Assembly (NCBI RefSeq): GCF_037381185.1
Contig: NZ_JARRQY010000014.1
Span: 1-57,386, forward strand
Length of the DNA stretch: 57,386 bases
Origin: Acidihalobacter_A sp037381185
GTDB lineage: Bacteria > Pseudomonadota > Gammaproteobacteria > DSM-5130 > Acidihalobacteraceae
Direction of reading: 5' to 3'
This document shows positions 1 to 9,932 of this stretch, piece after piece. The translations under genes and the position numbers were made by a program. A model generated the notes under the pieces. It searched no databases. It was not told the origin of the DNA and worked only from the letters and a program-made list of their open reading frames with translations. Positions within the stretch are counted from its first letter, which is position 1. Every line of letters starts with the position of its first letter.

Positions 1-1226
1 CTGGCGTCGAGCTGCAGCGTACGCGTGCGCATCTCCAGTCCAGCTTCCTTGACCTGCATCTCCACCCGCATGCACTCGTCGGGCTGTATGCCCAGCAGAA
101 TCCAGTTCGGCCGCAGCGCTTCGACCGCCGTCTCGCGGAACAGCTGCTGCGGCGGATGCTTGAAGCGGATGCTGATCATGGACGTGTTAGCCGCCATGCG
201 CTTTCCGGTGCGCAGATAAAAGGGTACGTTGCGCCAGCGCCAGTTGTCGATGTACAGCTTGAGCGCCGCGAAAGTCTCGGTGACGCTGCCCGCGGGTACA
301 CCCTCCTCCTCCACGTAGGAAGCCACCGCCTCACCGTCCACCTTGCCGCGCGCATACTGGGCGCGAAACGCGTGCGCATGCACCGCGGACTGCGGGATCG
401 GGCGAATCGAACGCAGTACTTTCACCTTCTCGTCGCGCAGGGCTTCGGCGTCCATGCAGGCCGGCGGCTCCATGGCCACCAGGGTGAGCATCTGCAGGAG
501 ATGGCTCTGGATCATGTCGCGCAGTGCGCCGGAGCCGTCGTAGTACTCCGCCCGTCCTGCGGTGCCCTGGCGTTCGGCATGAATGATCTGCACATGATCG
601 ATGTAGTTGCGGTTCCACAACGGCTCAAGCAGCAGGTTGGCGAAACGGAACACCAGGATGTTCTGAATGGTGCCCTTGCCGAGGTAGTGGTCGATACGGA
701 ATATCTGCTCCTCGGAAAAATACTTGTGCAGCCGCTGGTCGAGCATCTGCGCGCTTTCCAGGTCGTAGCCGAACGGTTTCTCCACCACCAGGCGACGCCA
801 GCCTTCCTCCTCGCGATTGAGCCCCGCTTCCGTCAGATGCTGGCTCACCGCGCCGAAGTCTGAGGGCGGGATGGCCAGGTAGAACACCAAATTCGCCGAC
901 GGTAGCTGGGCATCGTTGTCGATGCGCATCGACAACGCGTCGTAGCAGGCGCGCTCGCGCATGTTGCCTTCCACGAAATGCAGCCGCTTGGCGAAGCTGG
1001 CAAAGGCCTTTTCGTCGAAACTGCCCTCGCGTGCGTTCACGCGCAACAGCGCCTCGACCTCTCCGCGCCACAGCTCATCGTCCCAGTCGCGCCTCCCCAC
1101 GCCAACCACGGCCATTTCGTCCGGCAGGCTCCCGGAGCGTTCAAGCTGGTACAGGGCGGGCAGTAGTTTGTGGGCGGCTAGATTGCCGGTAGCGCCGAAA
1201 ATGACGAAAGTACAGGGATCGAGCAT
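1..1226 (-). CDS. zwf: Glucose-6-phosphate 1-dehydrogenase (partial, 3' end outside window)
   Basis: Oxidises glucose-6-phosphate to 6-phosphogluconolactone with NAD(P)+, the cytoplasmic entry step of the oxidative pentose phosphate and Entner-Doudoroff routes. Translating the minus strand from the ATG at 1226 gives an N-terminal dinucleotide-binding loop GATGNLA (about residues 11-17), then VVEKPFG and the substrate and active-site motif RIDHYLGKG (about residues 177-185), followed by the family's C-terminal domain with LRTGKRM. The frame is open to the left edge, so only about 408 of the usual 480-500 residues are visible. It is divergent from glgA across about 290 bp, so the two may share a control region. 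The downstream neighbours (for example 6-phosphogluconolactonase) cannot be seen. Identification is secure; only the start could move slightly. Confidence 0.96.
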   Translation of the reverse strand, partial: MLDPCTFVIFGATGNLAAHKLLPALYQLERSGSLPDEMAVVGVGRRDWDDELWRGEVEALLRVNAREGSFDEKAFASFAKRLHFVEGNMRERACYDALSMRIDNDAQLPSANLVFYLAIPPSDFGAVSQHLTEAGLNREEEGWRRLVVEKPFGYDLESAQMLDQRLHKYFSEEQIFRIDHYLGKGTIQNILVFRFANLLLEPLWNRNYIDHVQIIHAERQGTAGRAEYYDGSGALRDMIQSHLLQMLTLVAMEPPACMDAEALRDEKVKVLRSIRPIPQSAVHAHAFRAQYARGKVDGEAVASYVEEEGVPAGSVTETFAALKLYIDNWRWRNVPFYLRTGKRMAANTSMISIRFKHPPQQLFRETAVEALRPNWILLGIQPDECMRVEMQVKEAGLEMRTRTLQLDA

Positions 1227-1519
1227 GGAAACCTCGAATAGGGCGAATTGGTCTGCGGGAAGACGGCTGAGCTATAGTCTCAGGCTGACCACGCCAAGCT
1301 CAATCGACTGGCTGGCTGAAACTCGAAGCGTGCCGCACCACTCCTGGCGATCGCTCAGGGCTCCGCGACAGCGAGAAAACGCATGGGACGGAAAGCTGCA
1401 ACGCTGTCGATTCAAGGCAGCTTGATCGACGAATCGCCACGGATGACCGACAGTACTCCTGTGGAGTATAGACTTTCGCGCAACCAATGAACGCGCGCAA
1501 CCCCGAGGAAACAAGAAAA
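1227..1519. other. Divergent zwf/glgA intergenic region
   Basis: About 290 bp separate the zwf and glgA starts. A perfect 6-3-6 inverted repeat, TACTCC-TGT-GGAGTA, lies at 1454-1468, roughly 50 bp upstream of the glgA start. It could be an operator or a small hairpin in the leader. No convincing sigma70 pair was found for either gene. Short open frames here have no recognisable product. Confidence 0.4.
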
Positions 1520-2962
1520 ATGCGCATCCTCTTTGCCAGTAGCGAAGCGCACCCGTTGATCAAGACCGGTGGCCTCGCCGACGTCAGCGGCAGCCTACCC
1601 GTGGCGCTCGCCGCGCTCGGCCACGACGTACGTCTCGTCCTGCCGGCCTATGCCGCGGTCACTCGGGGTCGGCACTGGCGCAAGGTCGGCGAACTCGACA
1701 TCCCGGGGCAGCGTCAACCCGTGGGACTACTGCAGGGCAAACTACCCGGCACGCCGTTGCCCGTATGGCTGGTCGATGCACCGCTCTACTTCGACCGCAC
1801 CGGCGACCCGTACCGCGCACCTGACGGACATGACTGGCAGGACAATCACCTGCGCTTCGGCCTGTTCTCGCGCGCCATTGCCGCCCTCGCCCAGGGCGAC
1901 GGCCCGAACGACTGGCGCCCCGAGATCCTGCATTGCAACGATTGGCAGACCGGCCTCGCCCCGGCCCTGCTTGCCGAGCAGCCCGACCGCCCCGCCACCG
2001 TATTCACCATCCACAACCTGGCCTATCAGGGCCTGTTCCCCCTCACGGCGCTCGCCGAGCTTAACTTGGCAGGCAAGCTGTGGAATCCCGAAGGGCTCGA
2101 GTTCTATGGCCAGTTATCCTTCATCAAAGGGGGACTCGCCTACGCCGACCGCATTAACACGGTCAGCCCGAGCTACGCCCGCGAGATCCGCACGCCGCAG
2201 TTCGGCTACGGCCTGGAAGGCCTGCTCAACCACCGCTCCCACATCCTGAGCGGCATTCTCAACGGCATCGACACCGACGTCTGGAATCCGCGCACCGATG
2301 CGCACATCAGCCAGCCCTACGATCCGCTGGACCGCCCAGCCAAGGGTCACAACCGCGCGGCGCTGCGCGCCGAATTCGGTCTCGACGACACCCACCCCGG
2401 ACCACTGTTCGGACACATCGGCCGCCTAGTCGAACAAAAGGGTGCAGATCTCATCGTCGCCGCACTCGAACCGTTGCTGACCGACGGACGCGTGCAAGCA
2501 GTGGTGCTCGGTAGCGGCGAAAAACGCTTCGAACAGACCCTGGAGCGCCTTGCAGCGCGCTTCCCGCAGCGCTTGGGCGTACGCATCGGTTATGACGAGG
2601 GGCTTGCCCACCAGATCGAGGCTGGCGCCGACGCCTTCCTCATGCCGTCGCGCTTCGAACCCTGCGGCCTCAACCAGATGTACAGCCTGCGCTACGGCAC
2701 CCTGCCGGTGGTACGCCGAACCGGCGGCCTAGCCGATACAGTGGTCGATGCCACCTCCGAAACACTCGCCGCAGGCACGGCCAACGGCTTCGCTTTCGAC
2801 GCCGCGAGCGCAATGGAACTGGGCGTGGCGCTGGAGCGCGTTGTAGACACCTGGACCCATCCGCAGATCTGGAATGCACTCATGGCCGCGGGCATCGCGC
2901 AGGATTTCAGCTGGGAGCGCAGTGCGAAGCAATATATTGCGATGTACGAATCCCTGCTCTGA
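1520..2962 (+). CDS. glgA: Glycogen synthase (ADP-glucose type, GT5)
   Basis: Transfers glucose from ADP-glucose to the non-reducing end of an alpha-1,4-glucan in glycogen synthesis; cytoplasmic. The 480-residue product has the family's usual length. The N-terminus carries the ADP-glucose-binding KTGGLADV motif with lysine 15, as in the Escherichia coli enzyme. The C-terminal Rossmann domain has the MPSRFEPCGLNQ acceptor and nucleotide motif and a second TGGLADTV loop. A start 33 bp upstream (1487) is open, but the ATG at 1520 is preceded by GAGGAAA and puts lysine at the canonical position, so it is preferred. The next gene is ppc, about 150 bp downstream. No other glg gene is visible. Storage glucan synthesis beside zwf suggests a carbon-partitioning neighbourhood rather than part of the EPS island. 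Confidence 0.96.
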   Translation: MRILFASSEAHPLIKTGGLADVSGSLPVALAALGHDVRLVLPAYAAVTRGRHWRKVGELDIPGQRQPVGLLQGKLPGTPLPVWLVDAPLYFDRTGDPYRAPDGHDWQDNHLRFGLFSRAIAALAQGDGPNDWRPEILHCNDWQTGLAPALLAEQPDRPATVFTIHNLAYQGLFPLTALAELNLAGKLWNPEGLEFYGQLSFIKGGLAYADRINTVSPSYAREIRTPQFGYGLEGLLNHRSHILSGILNGIDTDVWNPRTDAHISQPYDPLDRPAKGHNRAALRAEFGLDDTHPGPLFGHIGRLVEQKGADLIVAALEPLLTDGRVQAVVLGSGEKRFEQTLERLAARFPQRLGVRIGYDEGLAHQIEAGADAFLMPSRFEPCGLNQMYSLRYGTLPVVRRTGGLADTVVDATSETLAAGTANGFAFDAASAMELGVALERVVDTWTHPQIWNALMAAGIAQDFSWERSAKQYIAMYESLL

Positions 2963-3109
2963 GCCCCTGCCCAGGCGCAGAATCATCGAAATATCAGCAA
3001 GCTGCTATACTCGGCCGTCCGGCTGCCCCCATCCTGGCCACACTACGGCACTCCAGACCAGCGCCGCCGCGCAGCGCGCGGCCTGGACAACTACGGCGAG
3101 TCACAGCGT

Positions 3110-5920
3110 ATGGCACACTCACAAGTTCCCCACCTACGTTCCTACGACAAGCTGCTGCGTTCACGGGTGAAATTGCTCGGCTCGCTGCTGGGCGAGGTCC
3201 TGCGCACGCACGCAGGACGCCGCGTCTACTCCGCCGTGGAAACATTGCGCAAGGGCTACATCAGCCTGCGCAAGAGCGAGGATCCCGCCAAACGCGCGCG
3301 CCTGCTGCGCTACATCGCGCGACTGGACGCGGACACGCTGGAGCAGGTCATTCGCGCCTTCAGCACCTACTTCAGCCTCGTGAACATCGCCGAGGAGGAC
3401 CATGCGCACCGCTGGCGCCGGCAGCAGGTATCCAAGGGGCAGCGCTTCTGGAAGGGCTCCTTCGCGCAGACGGTGCACGAACTGCATGCCGAGGGTATCG
3501 ACGCACAGCAGATGCAGGCCCTACTCGACCGCCTGAGCTACAACCCGGTGATCACCGCCCATCCGACCGAGGCACGCCGCCGCACGATCATGGAGATCCT
3601 GCGTCGCATCTTCCTAGTCAACGACAAGCTCAACATCCGCCGCTGGGGTCCGCTGGAGCGCGACTTTCTGCTCGAACGCCTGCGCATGGAAATTCTCGCG
3701 CTATGGCATACCGACGAGGTCCGCATACGCAAGCCCGAGGTCAGCGACGAGATCCGCACCGGTCTGTACTATTTCCGCGAGAGTCTGTTCGAAGCGGTGC
3801 CACAGACCTATCGCTTCGCCGAACGGGCGGTCAACCGCTTCTACGGCACCGGCACCGTCGAGGTACCCAGCTTCATCCGCTTCGGCAGCTGGATAGGCGG
3901 AGACCGTGACGGCAACCCCTTCGTCAAACCCGAGACCACAACACTGGCCCTGCGACTGCAGATGCGCGAAGCGCTGGAGGAATACCATCACCGCCTGGTG
4001 GACCTCAGCAAGCGCCTGACACATTCCAACCGCCTCTGCCAACCCTCGTCCGAGTTTCTGGCCAGCCTGGAGCGGGACACCCACCTCGATGAAGGCGCTT
4101 ATGACGAGCACCTGCAGCGTTTCGAACACGAACCGTACCGGCGCAAGCTCTACGCGATGCGCTACCGCCTGCAGCTGACGCTTGAAACTGTCAGGCATCG
4201 CCTGGAAGGGAAACACTCCGCCCCCGCTCCCGGCGCCTATCGCGGCGCGCAGGAGCTGCTCGACGACCTCAAGCTGATCCGCGACTCGCTGATCTCTCAC
4301 GGCGACGCCCTCATCGCCGGCGCCGAACTGCAGGATCTGATACGCCTGGTGGAAACCTTTGGCTTTCACCTGCTCAGCCTCGACGTGCGCCAGGAATCCA
4401 CCGTGCACACCCGCGCCGTCGACGCGGTACTCGAACAACTCGCGCCAGGCAGCCGCTATGCCGCTCTGGATGAAGACGGACGCATCGGACTGCTGGCCCA
4501 GTACATCGATACGCCCGTGCTAAGTCCCATCGATATGCGCGAACTCGACGACGAGGCGAGCGAAACGCTGGAAACCTTCGCCACCATCGGCAGGCTGCGT
4601 GACGAGACCGGCGGCGACCCGTTCGGCAGCTACGTCATTTCCATGACCCACCAGGCGAGTCACGTGCTCGAGGTGCTGTTCCTCGCCCGGCTCAACGGCC
4701 TCTGCGGACAGGACGAGCACGGCCGCTTCTGCCACATCCGCATCTCGCCGCTGTTCGAAACCGTGGAAGATCTCAAGCACGTACGCGGCGTGCTCGGCCG
4801 GCTGCTCGACACCCCGGCCTATGCCGAAATGCTGCGTGCTTCCGGCAACGTGCAGGAAATAATGTTGGGCTACTCGGACTCCTGTAAAGACGGCGGCATC
4901 CTCGCCTCGGCATGGGGCCTGTATACCGCCCAGCGGGAAATTCTCGCCATCACCCAGGCGCACGGCCTGCAGTGCCGTCTGTTCCACGGCCGAGGCGGCA
5001 CCGTCGGCCGCGGCGGAGGTCCGACCCACGCAGCGATCGCTGCGCAGCCTCCGGGCACCGTGGAGGGACAGATCAAATTCACCGAACAGGGCGAAGTGCT
5101 CTACTACCGCTACGGCCAGCCCGAAACGGCGGTCTACGAACTGACCATGGGCAGCACCGGCCTGCTCAAGGCCAGCCGCGGGCTCATCGGTCCGGTCCGA
5201 CAGGATCGCTCCGCCTACCTCGAAACCGCCACGCAACTGGCTGAACTGGGCGAACAGGCCTATCGGGCGCTGACCGACGACACGCCGGGACTGATCGACT
5301 ATTTCTACGAGGTCACGCCGGTCAGCGAGATCGGCCAACTCAACATCGGCTCGCGCCCCTCGCACCGCAAGAGTGGCGACCGCAGCAAGTCATCGATTCG
5401 CGCCATTCCCTGGGTATTCGGCTGGGGGCAGGCCCGCTATACCATCCCCGGCTGGTACGGCATCGGCACCGCGCTGGAGCGCTGGCGGCAGGCCCGCCCG
5501 GACGGCTTGGAGCAGTTGCGCGCGATGTATGCCGAATGGCCGTTCCTGCAGGTACTGCTGGGCAACACCCAGATGTCTCTATACAAGGCCGACATGCAGA
5601 TCGCGGGCGAGTACACCGCCCTGGCGACCGACAAGCAGCAAGCCGGAGGGATACACGAGACCATTCGCGAGGAATACGAGCGCGCGGTTCGCGAGATTCT
5701 GTCGATCACCGCTGCCGACACGGTACTGGCCGAAAACACCACGCTAGCGCTGTCGCTGACCCGCCGCGACCCTTATCTTGACCCGCTCAACCACATCCAG
5801 ATCACCCTGCTACGGCGACATCGGGGGACGGACTTGAGCGACAACGAGCGCGAGCGTTGGCTGGCCCCGTTGCTGCGCACCATCAACGCCATTGCCACCG
5901 GTCAACGCAATACAGGATAG
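3110..5920 (+). CDS. ppc: Phosphoenolpyruvate carboxylase
   Basis: Carboxylates phosphoenolpyruvate with bicarbonate to oxaloacetate, replenishing the TCA cycle; cytoplasmic. The 936-residue protein is slightly longer than the E. coli enzyme (883). Visible motifs are VITAHPTEARRRT with the catalytic histidine (about residue 151), GSWIGGDRDGNPFV, the LGYSDSCKDGG lysine loop (lysine about 593), the glycine-rich FHGRGGTVGRGGGP loop and RAIPWVFGW. The C-terminus QRNTG matches the family's conserved end, which buries in the active site. An ATG at 3110 opens the frame and no better start is evident. It may be cotranscribed with glgA. The next gene begins 324 bp downstream. Confidence 0.97.
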   Translation: MAHSQVPHLRSYDKLLRSRVKLLGSLLGEVLRTHAGRRVYSAVETLRKGYISLRKSEDPAKRARLLRYIARLDADTLEQVIRAFSTYFSLVNIAEEDHAHRWRRQQVSKGQRFWKGSFAQTVHELHAEGIDAQQMQALLDRLSYNPVITAHPTEARRRTIMEILRRIFLVNDKLNIRRWGPLERDFLLERLRMEILALWHTDEVRIRKPEVSDEIRTGLYYFRESLFEAVPQTYRFAERAVNRFYGTGTVEVPSFIRFGSWIGGDRDGNPFVKPETTTLALRLQMREALEEYHHRLVDLSKRLTHSNRLCQPSSEFLASLERDTHLDEGAYDEHLQRFEHEPYRRKLYAMRYRLQLTLETVRHRLEGKHSAPAPGAYRGAQELLDDLKLIRDSLISHGDALIAGAELQDLIRLVETFGFHLLSLDVRQESTVHTRAVDAVLEQLAPGSRYAALDEDGRIGLLAQYIDTPVLSPIDMRELDDEASETLETFATIGRLRDETGGDPFGSYVISMTHQASHVLEVLFLARLNGLCGQDEHGRFCHIRISPLFETVEDLKHVRGVLGRLLDTPAYAEMLRASGNVQEIMLGYSDSCKDGGILASAWGLYTAQREILAITQAHGLQCRLFHGRGGTVGRGGGPTHAAIAAQPPGTVEGQIKFTEQGEVLYYRYGQPETAVYELTMGSTGLLKASRGLIGPVRQDRSAYLETATQLAELGEQAYRALTDDTPGLIDYFYEVTPVSEIGQLNIGSRPSHRKSGDRSKSSIRAIPWVFGWGQARYTIPGWYGIGTALERWRQARPDGLEQLRAMYAEWPFLQVLLGNTQMSLYKADMQIAGEYTALATDKQQAGGIHETIREEYERAVREILSITAADTVLAENTTLALSLTRRDPYLDPLNHIQITLLRRHRGTDLSDNERERWLAPLLRTINAIATGQRNTG

Positions 5921-6244
5921 AATAGCCCCATTCGCACTGGACAAATTCGTGTCATGTGCAATCTACTGATGCCATACCCGCGTAGAGATCGAGGACGATT
6001 CCAGCAGCGGCGTCTCGCCATCCGGCTCGGCGGCTTTGAACAATCACGACGGAACGTGAATGGACACCTGCTTACACCAACTGTCGGCTCGGGGACAATC
6101 CGCCGTAATGCAAGGCATAGGGTGCTGCGGCCGCCGCGAGAAGCACCGAAGGCGCCTTGCCACGGAATCGGAAATGTTCGCCCCGCCGCAATGAAAAGCT
6201 GCTAAAACCATATAGCTCGCTCTAATCCAGAAACAGGTTCGTCC
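5921..6244. other. Intergenic region between ppc and the EPS/PEP-CTERM island
   Basis: A 324-bp gap without a supported gene. An 83-codon open frame (5954-6205) has no recognisable domain or good ribosome-binding site and is treated as chance. No GG-N10-GC sigma54 signature and no clear hairpin-plus-T-run terminator was found, although the promoter for the downstream regulatory operon should lie here. Confidence 0.35.
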
Positions 6245-7651
6245 ATGCCAAGAAACAGAGCCTTCGGCCATCACCTATCCAAGGGCATTATCTTTCTGGC
6301 GCTCATCCAGGCCGGCATAGCGTTCGGGGCGGTCTATCTGGCGACCTGGCTGCGCCTGCATGGAACCCCACACCTTGAAATTTACCTGGAATACCTCTTA
6401 CCGCGGGCCGTGGTATTCACCTTGGGCATCAGCCTGTGCCTAGTGGCCGTCGGGTTATACCGCCATCAACTGCGCGGCACCATAGATCAGATCATCATGC
6501 AGGTGCTGGTTGGCGTCGGGCTCGCCGCCATGGCACTGTCGATCATGTACTACCTGCTGCCCGAGCTTTACATCGGACGCGGCATCATGGCTCTGGCCGG
6601 CCTGCTCGCCTTCGTCGGCATCGCCGGCACGCATGTACTGTTCATATCCGTACTGGACCAGGAAACCTTCAAACGACGCATCCTCTTCTACGGCGCCGGT
6701 GAAAACGCTCTGAGCCTGCTCGAGCGCATGCAACGCAAGGCGGACCGCAGGCTGTTCCGCATCGTCGGCTGCGTCCCGGTCCCCGGCGAAACGCTCCACG
6801 TCACCAACGAAACGATCCTCGGCCTGTCCGACAACGACCTGGTCCGCCTCGCCCATGAACACAGGGTCGACGAAATCATCGTGGTGCCGGACGAGAGGCG
6901 CCAGTCGCTGCCGATCGAGGCATTGCTCAAGCTCAGGCTAGAAGGAGTGCGCGTTTCCGAAGCAGTATCGTTCTACGAGCGTTATATGGGCAAGCTCAAG
7001 ACCGACCTGATGAACCCCGCCTGGATCATATTCTCGGAAGGTTTCGAACAGGGCTGGCCCCGCCAGGTAACCAAACGCCTGTTCGACCTCCTGCTCGCCC
7101 TGCTCGTCCTGCTCGTCAGCTGGCCCTTCATGCTCATGGCCGTGCTTGCCATCTGGCTGGAGGAAGGCATTCGGGCGCCTGTGCTGTATCGCCAAACGCG
7201 GATTGGACTCAACAGCGAACCGTTCCAGATTCTGAAATTCCGCAGCATGCGGGTGGATGCCGAAGCGGACGGCAAGGCACGCTGGGCCTCGACCAAGGAC
7301 GATCGCGTCACCCGCGTCGGTGCCTTCCTTCGCAAATACCGCGTCGACGAACTCCCTCAGCTATTCAACGTCTTCCTCGGCCACATGAGCCTCATCGGGC
7401 CGCGTCCGGAACGGCCCGAGTTCATTCAGGAACTGCGCCGGCATATCAGCTATTACGACCTGCGCCACCGCGTGCGCCCCGGCGTCACCGGTTGGGCGCA
7501 GCTGTCCTATCCTTACGGCTCCACCAATCGCGATGCTCTGGAGAAGCTGCAATTCGATCTTTACTACGTAAAGAATGCGAATCTGGTGCTCGACCTCTAC
7601 ATTCTCCTGGGCACGGTGGAAGTCATTTTGCTCGGCAAGGGTGGCCGCTGA
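6245..7651 (+). CDS. PEP-CTERM-system sugar-phosphate transferase (undecaprenyl-phosphate glycosyl-1-phosphate transferase)
   Basis: Starts EPS repeat-unit assembly by transferring a sugar-1-phosphate from a nucleotide sugar to undecaprenyl phosphate at the inner membrane. The 468-residue protein has an N-terminal block of about four to five membrane helices, a central Rossmann-like region (RRILFYGAGENAL) and a C-terminal bacterial sugar transferase domain. That domain shows a membrane re-entrant segment, the QTRIGLNSEPFQILKFRSM motif, RKYRVDELPQLFNV and the SLIGPRPERPEF signature. This architecture matches the EpsB_2/TIGR03013-type transferases found with exosortase loci. Its position directly before prsK, prsR and prsT supports that. 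The sugar specificity (glucose, galactose or an N-acetyl sugar) cannot be read from the sequence. Confidence 0.92.
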   Translation: MPRNRAFGHHLSKGIIFLALIQAGIAFGAVYLATWLRLHGTPHLEIYLEYLLPRAVVFTLGISLCLVAVGLYRHQLRGTIDQIIMQVLVGVGLAAMALSIMYYLLPELYIGRGIMALAGLLAFVGIAGTHVLFISVLDQETFKRRILFYGAGENALSLLERMQRKADRRLFRIVGCVPVPGETLHVTNETILGLSDNDLVRLAHEHRVDEIIVVPDERRQSLPIEALLKLRLEGVRVSEAVSFYERYMGKLKTDLMNPAWIIFSEGFEQGWPRQVTKRLFDLLLALLVLLVSWPFMLMAVLAIWLEEGIRAPVLYRQTRIGLNSEPFQILKFRSMRVDAEADGKARWASTKDDRVTRVGAFLRKYRVDELPQLFNVFLGHMSLIGPRPERPEFIQELRRHISYYDLRHRVRPGVTGWAQLSYPYGSTNRDALEKLQFDLYYVKNANLVLDLYILLGTVEVILLGKGGR

Positions 7652-7717
7652 GAGGCCCCCACTGCCGAGCCCGGGAAACACGGCACCTCGACACGCCGCC
7701 GTTCTTGAAGCACATCT

Positions 7718-9796
7718 ATGCAACAATCGGCCTGGATTGTCACAGCGAGTTATGGCGCGGGAGCCATAGCCTTTGCCGCCCTTTCACTGCTGCTACTGAC
7801 CAACTGGCGCGGCAGATTGCTTGGCGCGACCTTCGCCGCAGCCACTCTGATCAACACCGCGTGGCTGACTCTGCTGGCGTTGACGCCGTTTCTCCACAAA
7901 CTTCCGTGGCAGTTCATCTTATCGGGCGAAGCCGTGCGCGACGGCGCCTGGCTCTTCTTTCTATCCCGCCTCCTGCGCTCTTCGCGTCGCGGCGAATGGC
8001 TACAGATAGTAGCCCTCCTGGCCCCTGCCACCTGGATCATCTGGGCGTTTTCACCGACGGTGTTCCCGCCCGCCGCCCTGCACGTGAACATGCAGGCCAG
8101 CCTGACGGGCGGCGGACTCAGCCTGTCCATCATCGGCCTGGTTCTGCTGGAACAATTCTGCCGTAACATTGCTCCCCAACGCCGTTGGGCACTCAAGTTT
8201 CTGTGCATCGGCGTAGGCGTCCAGCTCGGATACGACCTGCTGCTCTACTCCCTGGGCTTGCTCTACCATCACATCGACCCTGCATTCTGGTCTGCCAGAG
8301 GTGCCGTCATTGCGCTGACAGCCCCATTGATGGCCGTCGCCGCTGCCCGCAATCCAACGTGGTCCGGCGGCATATTCGTCTCCCGCCGCATCGTCTTTCA
8401 CACCGCGGCACTGCTGGCGGCCGGCGCCTATCTGCTGGTCATGTCCGCCGGCGGTTACTACATCCGTTACATGGGAGGCAATTGGGGAAGTTTCTGGCAG
8501 ATTCTGTTCGTATTCGCGGCAGCCATCGTGCTGCTGATTCTATTCACCTCTGGACAGGTGCGCGCCAGAATAAAAGTATTTTTGATCAAACACTTCCACA
8601 CATACAAGTATGACTACCGGGAAGAATGGAACCGGCTCATACATCGCCTGTACCACACCGAGGAATCCGTCCAGTCGCCGTACGAGCGCGTCATCCATGC
8701 CATTGCGGAAATCGTCGACAGCCCGGGCGGAGCATTGTGGGTCAAAAGGGATTCCATCGGCCGCTACGCCCCTGTCGCCCGCTGGAACCTGAACGTACCC
8801 GACAGCGCGACAGAACCGCTGGACGGTGCGTTGGTTACCTTTATGCACGCACGGCACTGGATCATCGACGCCGGCAGCTATCATGTAGACACCGCGCAGC
8901 ATGGCGATCTCGATCTGCCGAGTTGGCTATCGGCCCTTCCCAATTGGTGGCTGGTCGTACCATTGATTCAGGAAGACGCTCTGATCGCCTTCGTCGTATT
9001 GCCCCGTTCGCGCGCGCCGCGCAACCTCAGCTGGGAAGACCGCGACCTGCTCAAAGCCGTAGGTCAGCAACTCGCTGCCTATCTAGCCCAGCATGAAGCC
9101 GGGCAATCGCTGTCGCAGGCAAGACAGTTCCAGGCCTTCAACCAGCTCAGCACCTTCCTGATGCATGACCTGAAGAACCTCATCGCACAGCAGTCACTGA
9201 TGGTCAAGAACGCCGCCAAACACAAACACAATCCCACCTTCGTCGACGACATGATCGCCACCATCGACGACTCCGTACAGCGCATGACGCGTCTTCTCGC
9301 GCAATTGCAGAGCGGACGCCAAGAAGGCAACCGCCTCCTCGTCGCGGTCGAGGATATCGCAGGCCAGGCGGTCGCGCAGGCAGCCGACCGCACGCCACGG
9401 CCTCATCTGGAAATCGCCGTACGGGATACTCCCAGCCGGGTCAGCGCCGACACCCACGCATTCTCGATGATCCTGCAGCATGTCATCCGCAACGCTCAGG
9501 ACGCCACTGCAGCCGACGGCGAGGTTTGCGTTAAGATCACTCCAGAGGACGAACGCATTCTGATAGACGTTGTCGATAGCGGTAGCGGCATGAGCCCGGA
9601 ATTCGTGCGCGAGCGTCTATTCACGCCCTTCGACTCGACCAAGTCCTCGCGCGGCATGGGCATAGGTGCCTACCAGGCCCAAGCATTTGCCAGGCAACAT
9701 GGCGGCGATGTCGAAGTGGAAAGTATTCCGGGAAAGGGAACGCGCTTCCGCATCTGGCTCCCGCGAGCGAAGGAACCAGTCCATACAGCCGAGTAA
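7718..9796 (+). CDS. prsK: XrtA/PEP-CTERM system histidine kinase PrsK
   Basis: Membrane sensor kinase predicted to phosphorylate the downstream PrsR. The 692-residue protein has an N-terminal half with about eight hydrophobic helices and a cytoplasmic GAF-like segment. A dimerisation and phosphoacceptor helix follows with HDLKN (histidine about 483), then an HATPase domain with an N box (VIRNAQDA), DSGSGM and GMGIGAYQA glycine boxes, and a C-terminal GKGTRFRIWLP. The variant HDLKN box and the many-helix sensor domain are typical of the PrsK family (TIGR02916). It lies 66 bp after the sugar transferase and 136 bp before prsR. The signal sensed is unknown. Confidence 0.93.
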   Translation: MQQSAWIVTASYGAGAIAFAALSLLLLTNWRGRLLGATFAAATLINTAWLTLLALTPFLHKLPWQFILSGEAVRDGAWLFFLSRLLRSSRRGEWLQIVALLAPATWIIWAFSPTVFPPAALHVNMQASLTGGGLSLSIIGLVLLEQFCRNIAPQRRWALKFLCIGVGVQLGYDLLLYSLGLLYHHIDPAFWSARGAVIALTAPLMAVAAARNPTWSGGIFVSRRIVFHTAALLAAGAYLLVMSAGGYYIRYMGGNWGSFWQILFVFAAAIVLLILFTSGQVRARIKVFLIKHFHTYKYDYREEWNRLIHRLYHTEESVQSPYERVIHAIAEIVDSPGGALWVKRDSIGRYAPVARWNLNVPDSATEPLDGALVTFMHARHWIIDAGSYHVDTAQHGDLDLPSWLSALPNWWLVVPLIQEDALIAFVVLPRSRAPRNLSWEDRDLLKAVGQQLAAYLAQHEAGQSLSQARQFQAFNQLSTFLMHDLKNLIAQQSLMVKNAAKHKHNPTFVDDMIATIDDSVQRMTRLLAQLQSGRQEGNRLLVAVEDIAGQAVAQAADRTPRPHLEIAVRDTPSRVSADTHAFSMILQHVIRNAQDATAADGEVCVKITPEDERILIDVVDSGSGMSPEFVRERLFTPFDSTKSSRGMGIGAYQAQAFARQHGGDVEVESIPGKGTRFRIWLPRAKEPVHTAE

Positions 9797-9932
9797 TACG
9801 GTGACGTCGACGCCTCGTCACCCGGCTTTAGCTACTGGGAACGGCTTGGCCGTTGCCACGGTCTGCTGAGTACCATAAAACCAACCACCGATCGCCGGGC
9901 ACAGCGCCCGTAACGAGGGGAGAACAACGCGA

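Noticed and set aside
156..863. 235-codon plus-strand frame at the left edge
   Set aside because: Antisense to zwf, whose motifs are unmistakable.
4520..5365. 281-codon minus-strand frame inside ppc
   Set aside because: Complete overlap with the conserved PEP carboxylase sequence; no motif.
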